Source of the DNA: Flavobacterium sp. UBA7680
GTDB taxonomy: Bacteria > Bacteroidota > Bacteroidia > Flavobacteriales > Flavobacteriaceae
Direction: 5' to 3'
Assembly (NCBI RefSeq): GCF_002482975.1
Contig: NZ_DLHA01000010.1
Span: 1-56,080, forward strand
DNA length: 56,080 bases
Position numbers and translations under genes: made by a program. Below are positions 24,932 through 34,571 of the stretch, piece by piece. Each line of letters opens with the position of its first letter. Position 1 is the first letter of the stretch. The notes beneath the pieces were generated by a model. The model did no database searches and was not told the DNA's origin. It worked only from the letters and a program-made list of their open reading frames with translations.

Positions 24932-24961
24932 TTTGCAAATCAAAATGGTTTTATACCTTTG
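24932..24961 (+). promoter_or_regulatory. metK promoter
   Basis: TTTG at 24932-24935, an 18-base spacer and TACCTTTG at 24954-24961 form a textbook Bacteroidota sigma-A promoter. Transcription would start near 24968, a few bases before the riboswitch-like element. Confidence 0.75.
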
Positions 24962-24972
24962 CACGCGAATAC

Positions 24973-25107
24973 AGAGGAAAAATTTGAACTGATTGCAACC
25001 TCTTCATAATGAAATAATTCGTTATGAATACCGAAACCAAGATTTCGGTAGTAAAAAATGCTAAAGCAGGAATTCTCCTTTAGCACTTTCAGCAATTACT
25101 TTTCCTC
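24973..25107 (+). ncRNA. SAM-II-like (long-loop) riboswitch upstream of metK
   Basis: P1 is AGAGG (24973-24977) with CCTCT (24999-25003). Its loop holds ATTTGAACTGATTGCA, which agrees with the SAM-II core as I remember it at about 12 of 16 positions. The 3' strand AAAAAATGCTAAAGCAGG (25053-25070) corresponds to the SAM-II AAATGTxGCTAAA-AAGG strand. Two extra hairpins (25004-25027 and 25029-25050) are inserted between them, as in long-loop forms. Competing pairings exist: GAGGAAAA with TTTTCCTC (25100-25107) and GCTAAAG with CTTTAGC (25078-25084), giving a ligand-free fold. SAM binding should repress metK. I did not run a covariance search. Confidence 0.72.
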
Positions 25108-25133
25108 GCTTAATGTTAATTTAATAAATTATT

Positions 25134-26384
25134 ATGGCTTATTTATTTACGTCAGAATCTGTTAGTGAAGGGCATCCAGACAAAGTTGCAGATCAAATTT
25201 CGGATGCTTTAATTGATAACTTTCTGGCATTTGATGCTGACTCAAAAGTAGCTTGCGAAACTCTAGTTACTACAGGTCAGGTTATTTTAGCAGGTGAAGT
25301 AAAATCGAATACTTATCTTGATGTACAACAAATTGCACGTGAGGTAATCCGTAAAATTGGATATACTAAAAGTGAATATATGTTTGAAGCGAATTCTTGT
25401 GGAATTCTTTCAGCAATTCACGAGCAGTCTGCAGACATTAACCAAGGTGTTGACAGAGCTAAGCCAGAAGAGCAAGGTGCAGGTGATCAGGGAATGATGT
25501 TTGGTTACGCTACAAACGAAACTGAAAACTACATGCCTCTAGCTCTTGATTTATCTCATAAATTATTACAAGAGTTAGCTATTTTAAGACGTGAAAACAA
25601 AGAAATCACGTATTTACGTCCAGATGCTAAATCTCAGGTAACTTTAGAATACAGCGACGATAACAAACCAACTCGTATTGATGCGATTGTTATTTCAACT
25701 CAGCATGATGATTTTGATGAAGAAGCTGCAATGCTTGCTAAAATCAAAAAAGATATTATCGAAATTCTTATTCCTAGAATTATCGCTAAAAACCCAACTC
25801 ACGCGCATTTATTCAACGATAAAATCAACTACCATATTAACCCAACAGGAAAATTCGTTATTGGAGGACCTCACGGAGATACTGGTTTAACTGGAAGAAA
25901 AATCATCGTTGATACTTACGGTGGAAAAGGTGCTCACGGTGGTGGTGCATTCTCTGGAAAAGATCCAAGTAAAGTAGACAGAAGTGCTGCTTATGCTACA
26001 CGTCATATCGCTAAAAACTTAGTTGCTGCAGGTGTTGCTGACGAAATCTTAGTTCAGGTTTCTTACGCTATTGGAGTTGCTCAGCCAATGGGTATTTTCA
26101 TTGAAACTTACGGAACTTCTAAAGTAAACTTAACTAACGGTGAAATCGCTAAAAAAGTAGAAGCTATTTTTGATATGCGTCCTTACTTTATCGAGCAGCG
26201 TTTGAAATTAAGAAATCCTATTTATAGTGAAACTGCTGCTTACGGACACATGGGACGTAAACCAGAAACGGTTACTAAAACTTTTTCTGCTCCAGGTGGA
26301 AACGAAAAAACAGTTACTGTTGAATTGTTTACATGGGAAAAACTTGATTTTGTTGATAAGGTTAAAGCTGCTTTTGGACTATAA
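25134..26384 (+). CDS. metK: S-adenosylmethionine synthetase
   Basis: The 416-residue enzyme makes SAM from methionine and ATP. Family motifs are intact: FTSESVSEGHPDKVADQISD at the start, GAGDQGMMFGYA near residue 117, and GGGAFSGKDPSKVDRSAAY near residue 263. The length is slightly greater than in E. coli (384) because of internal insertions. It is preceded by a strong promoter and a SAM-II-like riboswitch, so its product should control its own synthesis, and it is followed by a strong terminator. It diverges from the TonB receptor unit. Confidence 0.97.
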   Translation: MAYLFTSESVSEGHPDKVADQISDALIDNFLAFDADSKVACETLVTTGQVILAGEVKSNTYLDVQQIAREVIRKIGYTKSEYMFEANSCGILSAIHEQSADINQGVDRAKPEEQGAGDQGMMFGYATNETENYMPLALDLSHKLLQELAILRRENKEITYLRPDAKSQVTLEYSDDNKPTRIDAIVISTQHDDFDEEAAMLAKIKKDIIEILIPRIIAKNPTHAHLFNDKINYHINPTGKFVIGGPHGDTGLTGRKIIVDTYGGKGAHGGGAFSGKDPSKVDRSAAYATRHIAKNLVAAGVADEILVQVSYAIGVAQPMGIFIETYGTSKVNLTNGEIAKKVEAIFDMRPYFIEQRLKLRNPIYSETAAYGHMGRKPETVTKTFSAPGGNEKTVTVELFTWEKLDFVDKVKAAFGL

Positions 26385-26430
26385 TTCATAGCTGATACGA
26401 TTAATATTTTTTAATCTTACTTATATATTA

Positions 26431-26466
26431 CCCCGAATTCTATTCGTTTAGAGTTCGGGGTTTTTA
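26431..26466 (+). terminator. metK intrinsic terminator
   Basis: CCCCGAA pairs with TTCGGGG around a short A/T-rich loop, followed by a run of T. It lies about 45 bases after the metK stop codon. Confidence 0.8.
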
Positions 26467-26519
26467 TTTGGTTATTTGATGGTATTTGCTTTTCTTAGTA
26501 CAAATTAACTGACCAAAAA

Positions 26520-28286
26520 ATGAGTAAACTTCCTTCGTTACAAAACGTCCTGAATGCGACGAAAAAAACTATTCTGAGATTTCCTTTAGAAATTATAACC
26601 GCTGTTTTAGGTACTGTTTTCGCTATTTTATTTATTAGACAAGATCGTGTATATGATGACAAATTCTATATAAAAGCCATTATGAGCTGCTCATTGTGCC
26701 TTGTATGGTTTGTTTCTGCAAGTTTGTTTTTTGCTGCAAAACACAAAAACGGTATAATACGGTTTGTCGTTAGTTTATTGGTTAGTGTACCATTAGTCGC
26801 TTTTGTATTCAATTTTGGAGAAAGAATCTCAGATGTAGAAGCGCAGCAATTTTTTGTATTCAGCCTTGCTTTGCATTTACTGGTTTCTTTTGCAGGTTTT
26901 TTACCAAGAACTTATAATCAGGAAGAATTTTGGGAATTTAACAAACAGCTTTTTCTACGAATACTTACCTCAGGGTTATACAGCATCGTTCTTTACGGCG
27001 GTTTAGCTTTAGCCATATTAGCTGTAGATCAATTATTTAAAGTTAAATTAGATGATAAAATCTATGGATATCTATTTTTTACTATTGCCGGAATATTTAA
27101 TACTATTTTCTTTTTAAGCGGTGTTCCTGAAACTAATAATAAAGAATATCCGCTTCGTTTAAGCTATCCTAAAGGACTTAAAAATTTCACTCAGTTTGTA
27201 TTATTACCTTTAATAAGTATTTATTTAGTGATTTTGATTTGTTATGAAACCAAAATCCTTATCACGCTTTCACTGCCTGTCGGCTGGGTTTCTTATCTGG
27301 TTTTGGCGTTTGCTATTGTTGGAATTCTTTCTTTTTTACTGGTTCATCCTATTGCGAACGAAAACGGAAATTTATGGATGCGAACTTTCAATCGCTGGTT
27401 TTATTTCTTATTAATTCCGTTGTTAGTATTATTGTTTTGGGCGATTTTATATCGAATCAATCTTTACGGATTTACACACGAACGTTATTATGTTTTACTG
27501 TTGTCAATTTGGCTCACGATTGTTGTGGCTTATTTCCTGATTTCAAAACATCCAAAAATAAAATTCATTCCCGTAAGTATGTGCCTTGCCGGATTGTTTT
27601 CTATTGTGGGTCCGCAAAGTGCCAGTTCTGTTTCAAAATACAGTCAGTTATCCCGATTTGAAAGTTATCTGCAAAAAGGTGAAAACAAAAAATTGACTTT
27701 TGAACAAGAACAGGAATTAAGCAGTATAGTTGATTTTTTAGATCGAAATTATACACTTGAAGATATGCTTCCGTATGCAGATAAGAAATTAGATGCGTTA
27801 TACAAAAAAGATAAAGATCCCGGATCATATAAGATTATGGAAAGCTTAGGCTATGAGTACCGATCCAGATATGATCGAAAAGATGATGCTGACGATATTT
27901 TTAATTATTATTTCTATGAAGATACTGATGAAATAGTAGATATACACGGTTATGATTTCATAATCGTTTTATACAAAAATAGTCCATACGAGTGCAAAAG
28001 CTGTTTAACTATTGATAAGACTATTTATTCGATTAAATCAAAAGCTAGGGATTATGGTCAGGATTTAATAATCAATCAAGATATTATTCCGCTGAAAATA
28101 AACGATTTCATCAATTCATCTTCTGGCTTTACTAACAATAACTCAGACAAAAAAATTGAACAGCGAATTGAGAATTCAAAATACACTATTTTACTAACTT
28201 ATTTGAGTGCAAATGGGGATATTGAAAACAAGAAAAAAATTCCTGAAAATTACCAGATCAAAGTAATGGTAGGAATTAAAAAATAA
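26520..28286 (+). CDS. DUF4153 domain-containing membrane protein
   Basis: The 588-residue protein has about ten to eleven hydrophobic segments in residues 20-370 (for example FPLEIITAVLGTVFAILFI and WVSYLVLAFAIVGILSFLL) with the loop NKQLFLRILTSGLYSIVLYGGLALAI and the stretch HPIANENGNLWMRTFNRWFY, the DUF4153 pattern. Residues from about 380 on are soluble and charged (QLSRFESYLQKGENKKLTFEQEQEL). Function is unknown. Upstream, TTAACTGACCAAA just before the start codon matches the conserved block at leader C, though this may be coincidence. Confidence 0.82.
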   Translation: MSKLPSLQNVLNATKKTILRFPLEIITAVLGTVFAILFIRQDRVYDDKFYIKAIMSCSLCLVWFVSASLFFAAKHKNGIIRFVVSLLVSVPLVAFVFNFGERISDVEAQQFFVFSLALHLLVSFAGFLPRTYNQEEFWEFNKQLFLRILTSGLYSIVLYGGLALAILAVDQLFKVKLDDKIYGYLFFTIAGIFNTIFFLSGVPETNNKEYPLRLSYPKGLKNFTQFVLLPLISIYLVILICYETKILITLSLPVGWVSYLVLAFAIVGILSFLLVHPIANENGNLWMRTFNRWFYFLLIPLLVLLFWAILYRINLYGFTHERYYVLLLSIWLTIVVAYFLISKHPKIKFIPVSMCLAGLFSIVGPQSASSVSKYSQLSRFESYLQKGENKKLTFEQEQELSSIVDFLDRNYTLEDMLPYADKKLDALYKKDKDPGSYKIMESLGYEYRSRYDRKDDADDIFNYYFYEDTDEIVDIHGYDFIIVLYKNSPYECKSCLTIDKTIYSIKSKARDYGQDLIINQDIIPLKINDFINSSSGFTNNNSDKKIEQRIENSKYTILLTYLSANGDIENKKKIPENYQIKVMVGIKK

Positions 28287-28293
28287 AAAAAGA

Positions 28294-28324
28294 ACCCGAC
28301 AAAATTTAAAATCTTGTCGGGTTT
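28294..28324. terminator. Bidirectional intrinsic terminator
   Basis: AACCCGACAA pairs with TTGTCGGGTT; the stem has A-rich sequence on the left and T-rich on the right. It serves the DUF4153 gene on the plus strand and the 749-residue gene on the minus strand. Confidence 0.82.
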
Positions 28325-28347
28325 TCTTTTTTAATGGAATCCAAAGT

Positions 28348-30597
28348 TTAATACGTTCCGTTTTGCATTTTTGAAAGCGTTTCTTTTATATCGCTTGCCG
28401 TTACTTCTTCAACTTCCGGAGTTAAATATTTTACTGCCAAAGTCTGCGTTGCAATTGCTTTTTCTTTTTGACCGTCTTTATAATATAACTGCGCTAAAGT
28501 GTCTAAATAATACGGATTGTTTTTTGTTACTACCAAACTGTATTCTGACCAAACAATAGCACTTTTTATAAATGAAGCATTCTGCGGTTTTAAAACCACA
28601 GTCCATGCCGTAGAATTACAAAGATTTGAATGATAATCTTTAAATGAATTCCATCCGTCATAAGAATAACTTGAAGTTGGATCTAATGAAGTGTATATGG
28701 CATCTAATTTTTCAATTGGACTTCCTTTTTCTGAAGCTAAGTTGGAGTCAAAATAGCTGCTGAAATCTTTTAGGAAATTCGTATTTGAACCGTCTTTATC
28801 TTCAATTTGGCTTAAATAATCAAAATAGTTTCGGTACGATTCAAAATTTCCTTTTCCTAAAGCAATGATCTTTTTATAAATAGAAATATTCTTTTCCTTA
28901 TTTACTTCTCCCGAAGTTCCTTCCTGAGAAATATAAGTGTTTTGCTGTAATGCAGAAGAAATCTCAGAAACTACATTTCCTAAAACATGTATTTCTCCTT
29001 CTTTACTATTGAACGCTGTACGTTCAGCTTCAATTGCATCAGAATGTTTTAAAAGATAATCTATCGCTAAATAATCTGTATCGTTTAAGATTCTGTCTTC
29101 ACTAAAAAGCTGTTTTGTAAAACCTTGGTTTTTGATTTCTTTTACAATTGTTTCAACCAAATACAAGTTTGGTTTTGCATCTTTTTGATGTGCTTCAATT
29201 AGTTTTTTCCAGGTTTGAGCAATCTCTTTTTTATCTACAGCTGTTTTTGTTATTGTAAACTCCGTTGGATTATCTTCAGTGACAACATAATCTGAATCAT
29301 AATCATACGAAGATTCTAAAACCGAAGCTCTGTTAAAAGCTCTTATCAAATCTGCATCGGCCGCTTTTTTGTTTTTGAAGATTTTATCAATCGTTACAAA
29401 AGCATCTGCACGCAAAAGTTTTCTGTAAAGGTCTCCATAATAATTAAAGTGATATGATTTGTCTGATAAATCAGATTTTGCAATGGCTAATACATCTCCG
29501 TTTCCGTTTAAAACAACTACGCTTGGGTCGTTTGTAATTTTATTGTTTTTCAACCACTTTTTATCATCGGCTCCAGCCAGATAATAATTATAAACATCAT
29601 ATTGCGGATTATATGCTTCGTACATATTATATCCGGTTTGCGTTTCCTGATCTTTTACAAAAGCATCGAAACTTTGTTTTGCCGATTTATTTTTGTCATT
29701 TGCCAAAACAACTAAATACTTATTGGTACTTGCTCCTTTAGTAGATTCAATTGCTTTTTTAAGGTTGTTTTCGATCTTTAATTTAAAATCAAATTTTACA
29801 ACAGTTGGATCAACTGTATAATCAATCGTAGCCGCTGCAGTATCAACAGCAACACCGGTTCCAAAATCTTCGTTTAAATAATCAACTTTACCCGGATAAG
29901 TCCATTTTGAAACGGTTTGACTTTCAAGAGGCGTAACTTTTGATTTTTTTACAGGCTGCGGCTCTTTTTCATTTAAAAATACCAACGGATTTTTTCCTCC
30001 TTTTTCAGAGATTTTTAATTCATTTGTTTTCTTGTCATAAAATCCGGCAAGTTTTAAATCGCCTAAAACTTCCAATTCGTAATTAATCGTTATTTCGGCA
30101 GCATCTTTTGGTAAAGCATATTTTTCTATATTGCTATTTCCATCATATTCCTCATAAACTAAGTATAAAAAATCTGCTTTGTCGATTTCAAATTCTAAAT
30201 CCGTTTTTGTCCATTCAGGGTCCTGTTTCGTTTTAATATCCGAAATTCTTTGGTATTGAATTTCCTCTGTACCGTTTTGAGTTCCTATATAAAAAGAATA
30301 ATACGAAGGATCTAAAAATTTAATCTTGATGTTTTTTGCTTTTTTATCAGTAACAAATGACAGATCAAATCGGTTTTCTGCAGTTGGATTTCTACTAAAA
30401 ACTAACGAGTCGCCTTTAATTTCATAACCTCCTGTATAAAAAACCAGTTCGTATTTATTATCGTTTAATAAGTTTAGCTTGATTTTCTGACCTTTGTTGG
30501 CAGACAAATAAGTCCCTTTTTCGATGCCTTTCGTTTGAGAAAAAGACATAAAAATTCCCGAAGTAAATAGCAATAAACTCCAAATAGAATTGCGCAT
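28348..30597 (-). CDS. Exported protein of unknown function with TPR-like C-terminus
   Basis: I do not recognise this 749-residue protein. It has a signal peptide (MRNSIWSLLLFTSGIFMSFSQ). Residues about 30-210 look like beta-rich repeats. Residues about 280-390 read like a degenerate thioredoxin-like fold (KYLVVLANDKNKSAKQSFDAFVKD... and DPSVVVLNGNGDVLAIAKSDL) without CxxC. The last 50 residues (YYLDTLAQLYYKDGQKEKAIATQTLAVKYL) resemble a TPR hairpin. It lies downstream of an outer-membrane beta-barrel gene and a GLPGLI gene on the same strand and may share their transcript, which suggests a periplasmic or surface role. Confidence 0.7.
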   Translation of the reverse strand: MRNSIWSLLLFTSGIFMSFSQTKGIEKGTYLSANKGQKIKLNLLNDNKYELVFYTGGYEIKGDSLVFSRNPTAENRFDLSFVTDKKAKNIKIKFLDPSYYSFYIGTQNGTEEIQYQRISDIKTKQDPEWTKTDLEFEIDKADFLYLVYEEYDGNSNIEKYALPKDAAEITINYELEVLGDLKLAGFYDKKTNELKISEKGGKNPLVFLNEKEPQPVKKSKVTPLESQTVSKWTYPGKVDYLNEDFGTGVAVDTAAATIDYTVDPTVVKFDFKLKIENNLKKAIESTKGASTNKYLVVLANDKNKSAKQSFDAFVKDQETQTGYNMYEAYNPQYDVYNYYLAGADDKKWLKNNKITNDPSVVVLNGNGDVLAIAKSDLSDKSYHFNYYGDLYRKLLRADAFVTIDKIFKNKKAADADLIRAFNRASVLESSYDYDSDYVVTEDNPTEFTITKTAVDKKEIAQTWKKLIEAHQKDAKPNLYLVETIVKEIKNQGFTKQLFSEDRILNDTDYLAIDYLLKHSDAIEAERTAFNSKEGEIHVLGNVVSEISSALQQNTYISQEGTSGEVNKEKNISIYKKIIALGKGNFESYRNYFDYLSQIEDKDGSNTNFLKDFSSYFDSNLASEKGSPIEKLDAIYTSLDPTSSYSYDGWNSFKDYHSNLCNSTAWTVVLKPQNASFIKSAIVWSEYSLVVTKNNPYYLDTLAQLYYKDGQKEKAIATQTLAVKYLTPEVEEVTASDIKETLSKMQNGTY

Positions 30598-30684
30598 AAT
30601 ATAAAAATTTGGCTGTTAATATTCATGTAAAGATATTCTATTCTTACTAAAATAAACTCCTAAATTTTAAATTAAGTCAATCTA

Positions 30685-33372
30685 TTATAAATTATATTTC
30701 ATTGAAAAGATGATGTAGCGAGGCTGAACCGTATATTGAGAAACTCTTGTGGAGAACTGCGTAAAGTTATCATCATTAAGATATCTGGTGTTTAATAAAT
30801 TGGTTGCCGATACTTTATATTCCCATTTGCTGTTTTTCTTTTGATAAATTAAACTGGCACTTAAAAAATCATATTCGTTGTCGACCGTTTTATCTCCGTT
30901 ATAATAATGGTAGAATTCATATTCTGAAACAAAAGAAAAACTATCTAAAAAGTAATAATCTAATCTGGCAAAAGGTTTGTCTGTATAAAAGGTAGAACCG
31001 CTGTATTTGTTAACCAAAAGATTATAACCAAACTCAATATTCGGCAGGTTTTTGTAATTTGTCGAAGCTTTAACGGTATAACTCTGCACGAAACTTTCAG
31101 TTGTTCTTTGTTCGTTATTTTGAATGTTATTGAACTTTGACCAGTTAATACTTCCATTTACAGAAGCTTTGTAGTTTTTCAAAAACGAACGCCCGTAAGC
31201 TCCCATTCCAGAAAAAGTTTCATCGGCTAAATTGGAATTATATGGAACCGAAGACTGATTAATTCCATCAAAATTAGCTTCTGTTTTAATCGCATCTACT
31301 TTTCTTGTATAGGTTGCGTTGGCAAAAATGTTCTCAAAATTAAACATGTTATATTTAAAATAGCGGAGAGAATGCACTTGTGATGTTGCATTTTCTAAAG
31401 TACGATCTCCACGAAATAAACTACTGTAATCAGACAAAACGTAACCAGCAGCCAATTGATTAATATCGGTAAAATCATTTGTCAAAGAGAAATTATACGT
31501 CAATGTTTCTGATTTTTTGATTTGATATAACGCAAAAAAGTCTGGCAGTATTTTAGTGAAACTTTGAGAATAATTTGAACCCAATTGTCCATTTGTCATT
31601 TGATAAGAATGCAGACTAACTCCAGGCGTCAAAGTAAATTTTCCTGTTAGAATTTTATAATGGAATCCTAAAAAAGCATCGTTAAAACGATAATCTACAT
31701 CATTATTATTTTCTGAATTATTCAAATCATTTCTGTCTCCATTATCCAACATTTGAAAAATATGAGAGTTGAAGTTTTGATACGAATAGGTATTTCCCAC
31801 TGTAACATTGAAATTACTTTTTGGTGTTACCATATAATAGTAATCTAGTTTTGCGTCTAGTTTATTGGTTTTCACAAAGCGATCTTGATTGTAATCGTTT
31901 CGATCCTGACCCGGAATATATCCTGACAAATTAAAAGGAAGTGTTCGCAGATTCGCATTATAAAATGGATTTTCGTCTTGATATAAATGCTGCATTTCAA
32001 AAGCAAAAATATTCTTTTCGCTTTGTGTATAATACAAACTCAAATTTTGATCAACCGAAGTTGGATCTTGTTTCTTAGTTGTAAAAATAGTTTCTGAGTC
32101 AGGAATTTTATTTACAACTTGTTCACGAAGTAAATCGGTATCTTCTTCCTGCTTTGATAATTTGGTCAGAATATCATAATCAAACTGAAATTTATCATTT
32201 GGCTTATAAGTTGAACTTAGTTTAAACAATCCTAAATTGTTTTTTTGATGCGTTAATTCGTCTCTTTTCTGCTGATCTCCAGAATCTAAAATCGTAGTCT
32301 GAGATTTGGTTTCTAAATCTGTTTTTGAAGTCGAAAGAATTCCGAAACCGCTTATATTCCATGTTTTTGTTGGAGAATAAGAGAAATTTGTTGCGCCAAA
32401 TTTGGTTTCAATTTCTTTTGCCCGATTATTTCTTAAAACCGAAATTCCTAAATCATTGGAGGAAACATTAAAAGAACTTCCGCCTTTTTTCATCATATTT
32501 TTAAATCCACCCGTAAACTTAAAATAGTCCTGCGCAGTGAGAGGTAATTCTCCAATATTATTAAAATTGGTAATTAAATTAATACTGTATTTCGGACTGT
32601 AATAAAACAGTTTTGGATTTATAATATAACGGCTGTCGAGTTCTGCAACGCCAATTCCGGCTGTCATATCTCCAAACCAAAAGTTCTTTTTACCTTCTTT
32701 CAGTTTAATATTCATCGCCACATTTTCCTGATCGTTTTCAAGACCTTTTAAAGCACTTACTTCGTTGTAATTTCTTAAAACCTGAACTTTATCAATAGCA
32801 TCAGCAGGAATATTTTTAACTCCGAGTTTGGTATCTCCGTCAAAAAAATCTTTTCCCTCAACCATCAATTTGCTTACTTTTTTGCCTTCAACTTCAATTT
32901 CTCCATCTGCATTTACCTCAACGCCGGGAAGCTTTTTCAGGACATCTTCAAGCTTTTTTTCGGTTCCCGATTTAAACGAATCGGCGTTGTAAACAATAGT
33001 GTCGCCTTTTATAGAAACCGGCATTTCACGAACGATTTCAACTCCTTCGAGTTCTATTCCGGTGCCGTCCATAACAATGTTTTGAACTATATTTTCTGTT
33101 TTCGTCGAAATGGCAATTTCTTTCGATTTCATTCCCAAATAACTTACTTTAACCGTATACGAAGCATTTGGTTTTAAAGTCAATTGAAATTTACCTTTAT
33201 CATTGGTAATTCCGTACGAATCCATTGCTTTTGTGGCATTGTTGACTGCCATAATATTGGCCATCTCCAACGGATTTTTTTGCTCATCCTGAATAAATCC
33301 ATCGAAACGAACACTTTGAGAAAAACATATAGAAGTAAAAAGTAAGGCAAATAAAAAAAGTGTCTTATTCAT
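30685..33372 (-). CDS. Outer membrane beta-barrel protein with carboxypeptidase-regulatory-like domain (TonB-receptor-like)
   Basis: The 895-residue protein has a signal peptide (MNKTLFLFALLFTSICFSQ), a carboxypeptidase D regulatory-like domain at about 20-110 (GFIQDEQKNPLEMANIMAV, FQLTLKPNASYTVKVSYLG), a plug-like part (IVYNADSFKSGTEKKLEDVLKKLPGVEVNADGEIEVEGK) and a long beta-barrel ending in IIFSMKYNL. The LKKLPGVEVNADGEI stretch is typical of a Bacteroidota family often found next to GLPGLI genes, as here. The substrate is unknown. It is 81 bases downstream of the GLPGLI gene on the same strand. Confidence 0.87.
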   Translation of the reverse strand: MNKTLFLFALLFTSICFSQSVRFDGFIQDEQKNPLEMANIMAVNNATKAMDSYGITNDKGKFQLTLKPNASYTVKVSYLGMKSKEIAISTKTENIVQNIVMDGTGIELEGVEIVREMPVSIKGDTIVYNADSFKSGTEKKLEDVLKKLPGVEVNADGEIEVEGKKVSKLMVEGKDFFDGDTKLGVKNIPADAIDKVQVLRNYNEVSALKGLENDQENVAMNIKLKEGKKNFWFGDMTAGIGVAELDSRYIINPKLFYYSPKYSINLITNFNNIGELPLTAQDYFKFTGGFKNMMKKGGSSFNVSSNDLGISVLRNNRAKEIETKFGATNFSYSPTKTWNISGFGILSTSKTDLETKSQTTILDSGDQQKRDELTHQKNNLGLFKLSSTYKPNDKFQFDYDILTKLSKQEEDTDLLREQVVNKIPDSETIFTTKKQDPTSVDQNLSLYYTQSEKNIFAFEMQHLYQDENPFYNANLRTLPFNLSGYIPGQDRNDYNQDRFVKTNKLDAKLDYYYMVTPKSNFNVTVGNTYSYQNFNSHIFQMLDNGDRNDLNNSENNNDVDYRFNDAFLGFHYKILTGKFTLTPGVSLHSYQMTNGQLGSNYSQSFTKILPDFFALYQIKKSETLTYNFSLTNDFTDINQLAAGYVLSDYSSLFRGDRTLENATSQVHSLRYFKYNMFNFENIFANATYTRKVDAIKTEANFDGINQSSVPYNSNLADETFSGMGAYGRSFLKNYKASVNGSINWSKFNNIQNNEQRTTESFVQSYTVKASTNYKNLPNIEFGYNLLVNKYSGSTFYTDKPFARLDYYFLDSFSFVSEYEFYHYYNGDKTVDNEYDFLSASLIYQKKNSKWEYKVSATNLLNTRYLNDDNFTQFSTRVSQYTVQPRYIIFSMKYNL

Positions 33373-33453
33373 TATCAGAATATTGGAAGTTGAACCCGAG
33401 CGAAAGCGAACGGGCGAAGCAATTTTGGAATTTTAAATTTGAAACTTTATAGA

Positions 33454-34338
33454 TTATCCCCCGATTGGCATTGCAGCGCCGGACGTACGTCCACGGCTCA
33501 TTTCTCTAAATTCTTCCATTTTTTTAATCACCGTTTCATCGTACTCTTTTTGAGAAACTACTTTCCCTTTTTTAGATGGTTTTATTTCGACTTTATCTTT
33601 AGCATTCAAAACAATTTTAGAACATAAAATAACCGTTTTTCCATCATTTACTTCTAAAATCAAACCTGGTAATCCCCAATAATTTTCTGGCCCCTGATTA
33701 ACCGGAATTTCCGGCGTATACCAAGCTGTAACAGTAATTTCTTTTGGGATTTCAAAATTGTCTTCAAAATTAGTTTTTGTCTCTCCGGATGTTTTTTTGG
33801 CTTCATCCTTTTTATCATTATTTTTAGGTCTGAAGTTTCTAAAATCGGTTTTGCTGGCTTCTTTTACAGCCGTTGCTTTGAAGCAATTGTAACCGCCAAT
33901 TTGTTTGGTTTCCTGCTCCAGTTTCCAGTTTAATTTTGGAAGAGAATCAACAACAAGGAATTCTTTTCCCATAAATTCTTTATCAACGGTATAGGACTTT
34001 GCTTTTACATCTTTGTAAAAAGTTCCGCCGCCGCCCATCATCGAACTCACCATAACTCGAAAACCGCCTTGTTGTCCCGGAGTTTCCAGTTTTTCTTCTT
34101 CTTTATAAATCGAAGCTGTTTTATCAAAATTCAATATGAAAGTTTTCTCCAGCATTTGTTTCATACGCTCTTCCATACTTTTTTGCATTTCTGGCGTAAT
34201 GTCCCGATTTCCAGCTCGCATTCCTTCAAATTTAGGAGGCTGAGTTTTAGATTCATAAACAGCCATTCCCTGAAAATCCTTTTGGGCGTGTACTTGTGCA
34301 AAAGCAAATATTAAGAGTAAATAAGATAGTTTTTTCAT
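33454..34338 (-). CDS. GLPGLI family protein
   Basis: The 294-residue exported protein has the signal peptide MKKLSYLLLIFAFAQVHAQ and the family motif, here WGLPGLILEVNDGKTVI, near residue 230. VTAWYTPEIPVNQGPENYWGLPG precedes it, the usual context. An in-frame ATG at 34428 would put 30 extra residues before the signal peptide and is rejected. The C-terminus holds KMEEFREMSRGR. The function of GLPGLI proteins is not established; they commonly accompany TonB-type outer-membrane proteins, as with the next gene downstream. Confidence 0.88.
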   Translation of the reverse strand: MKKLSYLLLIFAFAQVHAQKDFQGMAVYESKTQPPKFEGMRAGNRDITPEMQKSMEERMKQMLEKTFILNFDKTASIYKEEEKLETPGQQGGFRVMVSSMMGGGGTFYKDVKAKSYTVDKEFMGKEFLVVDSLPKLNWKLEQETKQIGGYNCFKATAVKEASKTDFRNFRPKNNDKKDEAKKTSGETKTNFEDNFEIPKEITVTAWYTPEIPVNQGPENYWGLPGLILEVNDGKTVILCSKIVLNAKDKVEIKPSKKGKVVSQKEYDETVIKKMEEFREMSRGRTSGAAMPIGG

Positions 34339-34571
34339 GTGGTTATATTTAAAAGATTGTGAAGTCTCGTAAAACTTACAATTCAAATTTATTACTAATT
34401 TTAAAATACTGAAAATTAAATATATCAATGCCAGAATGGTATCGACAAAATCTAATCTTTGTAAGACTACTCTAATTTACAAAGGTTTAAACTGAAAAAA
34501 CTGCCAAAACTCTAATTTTAAGATATTCTTTAGCGTAGTTTTTGTACTTTGGCTTATGAAATTATACTATT

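Noticed and set aside
24982..25070. SAM-I (S-box) assignment for the metK leader
   Set aside because: GCAACC and TGCTAAA pieces are present, but the GAGGGA...GGCCC P2 part of SAM-I is missing; the order of elements fits a SAM-II-type core better.
34339..34428. Longer N-terminus of the GLPGLI protein
   Set aside because: It would place 30 residues before a clear signal peptide.
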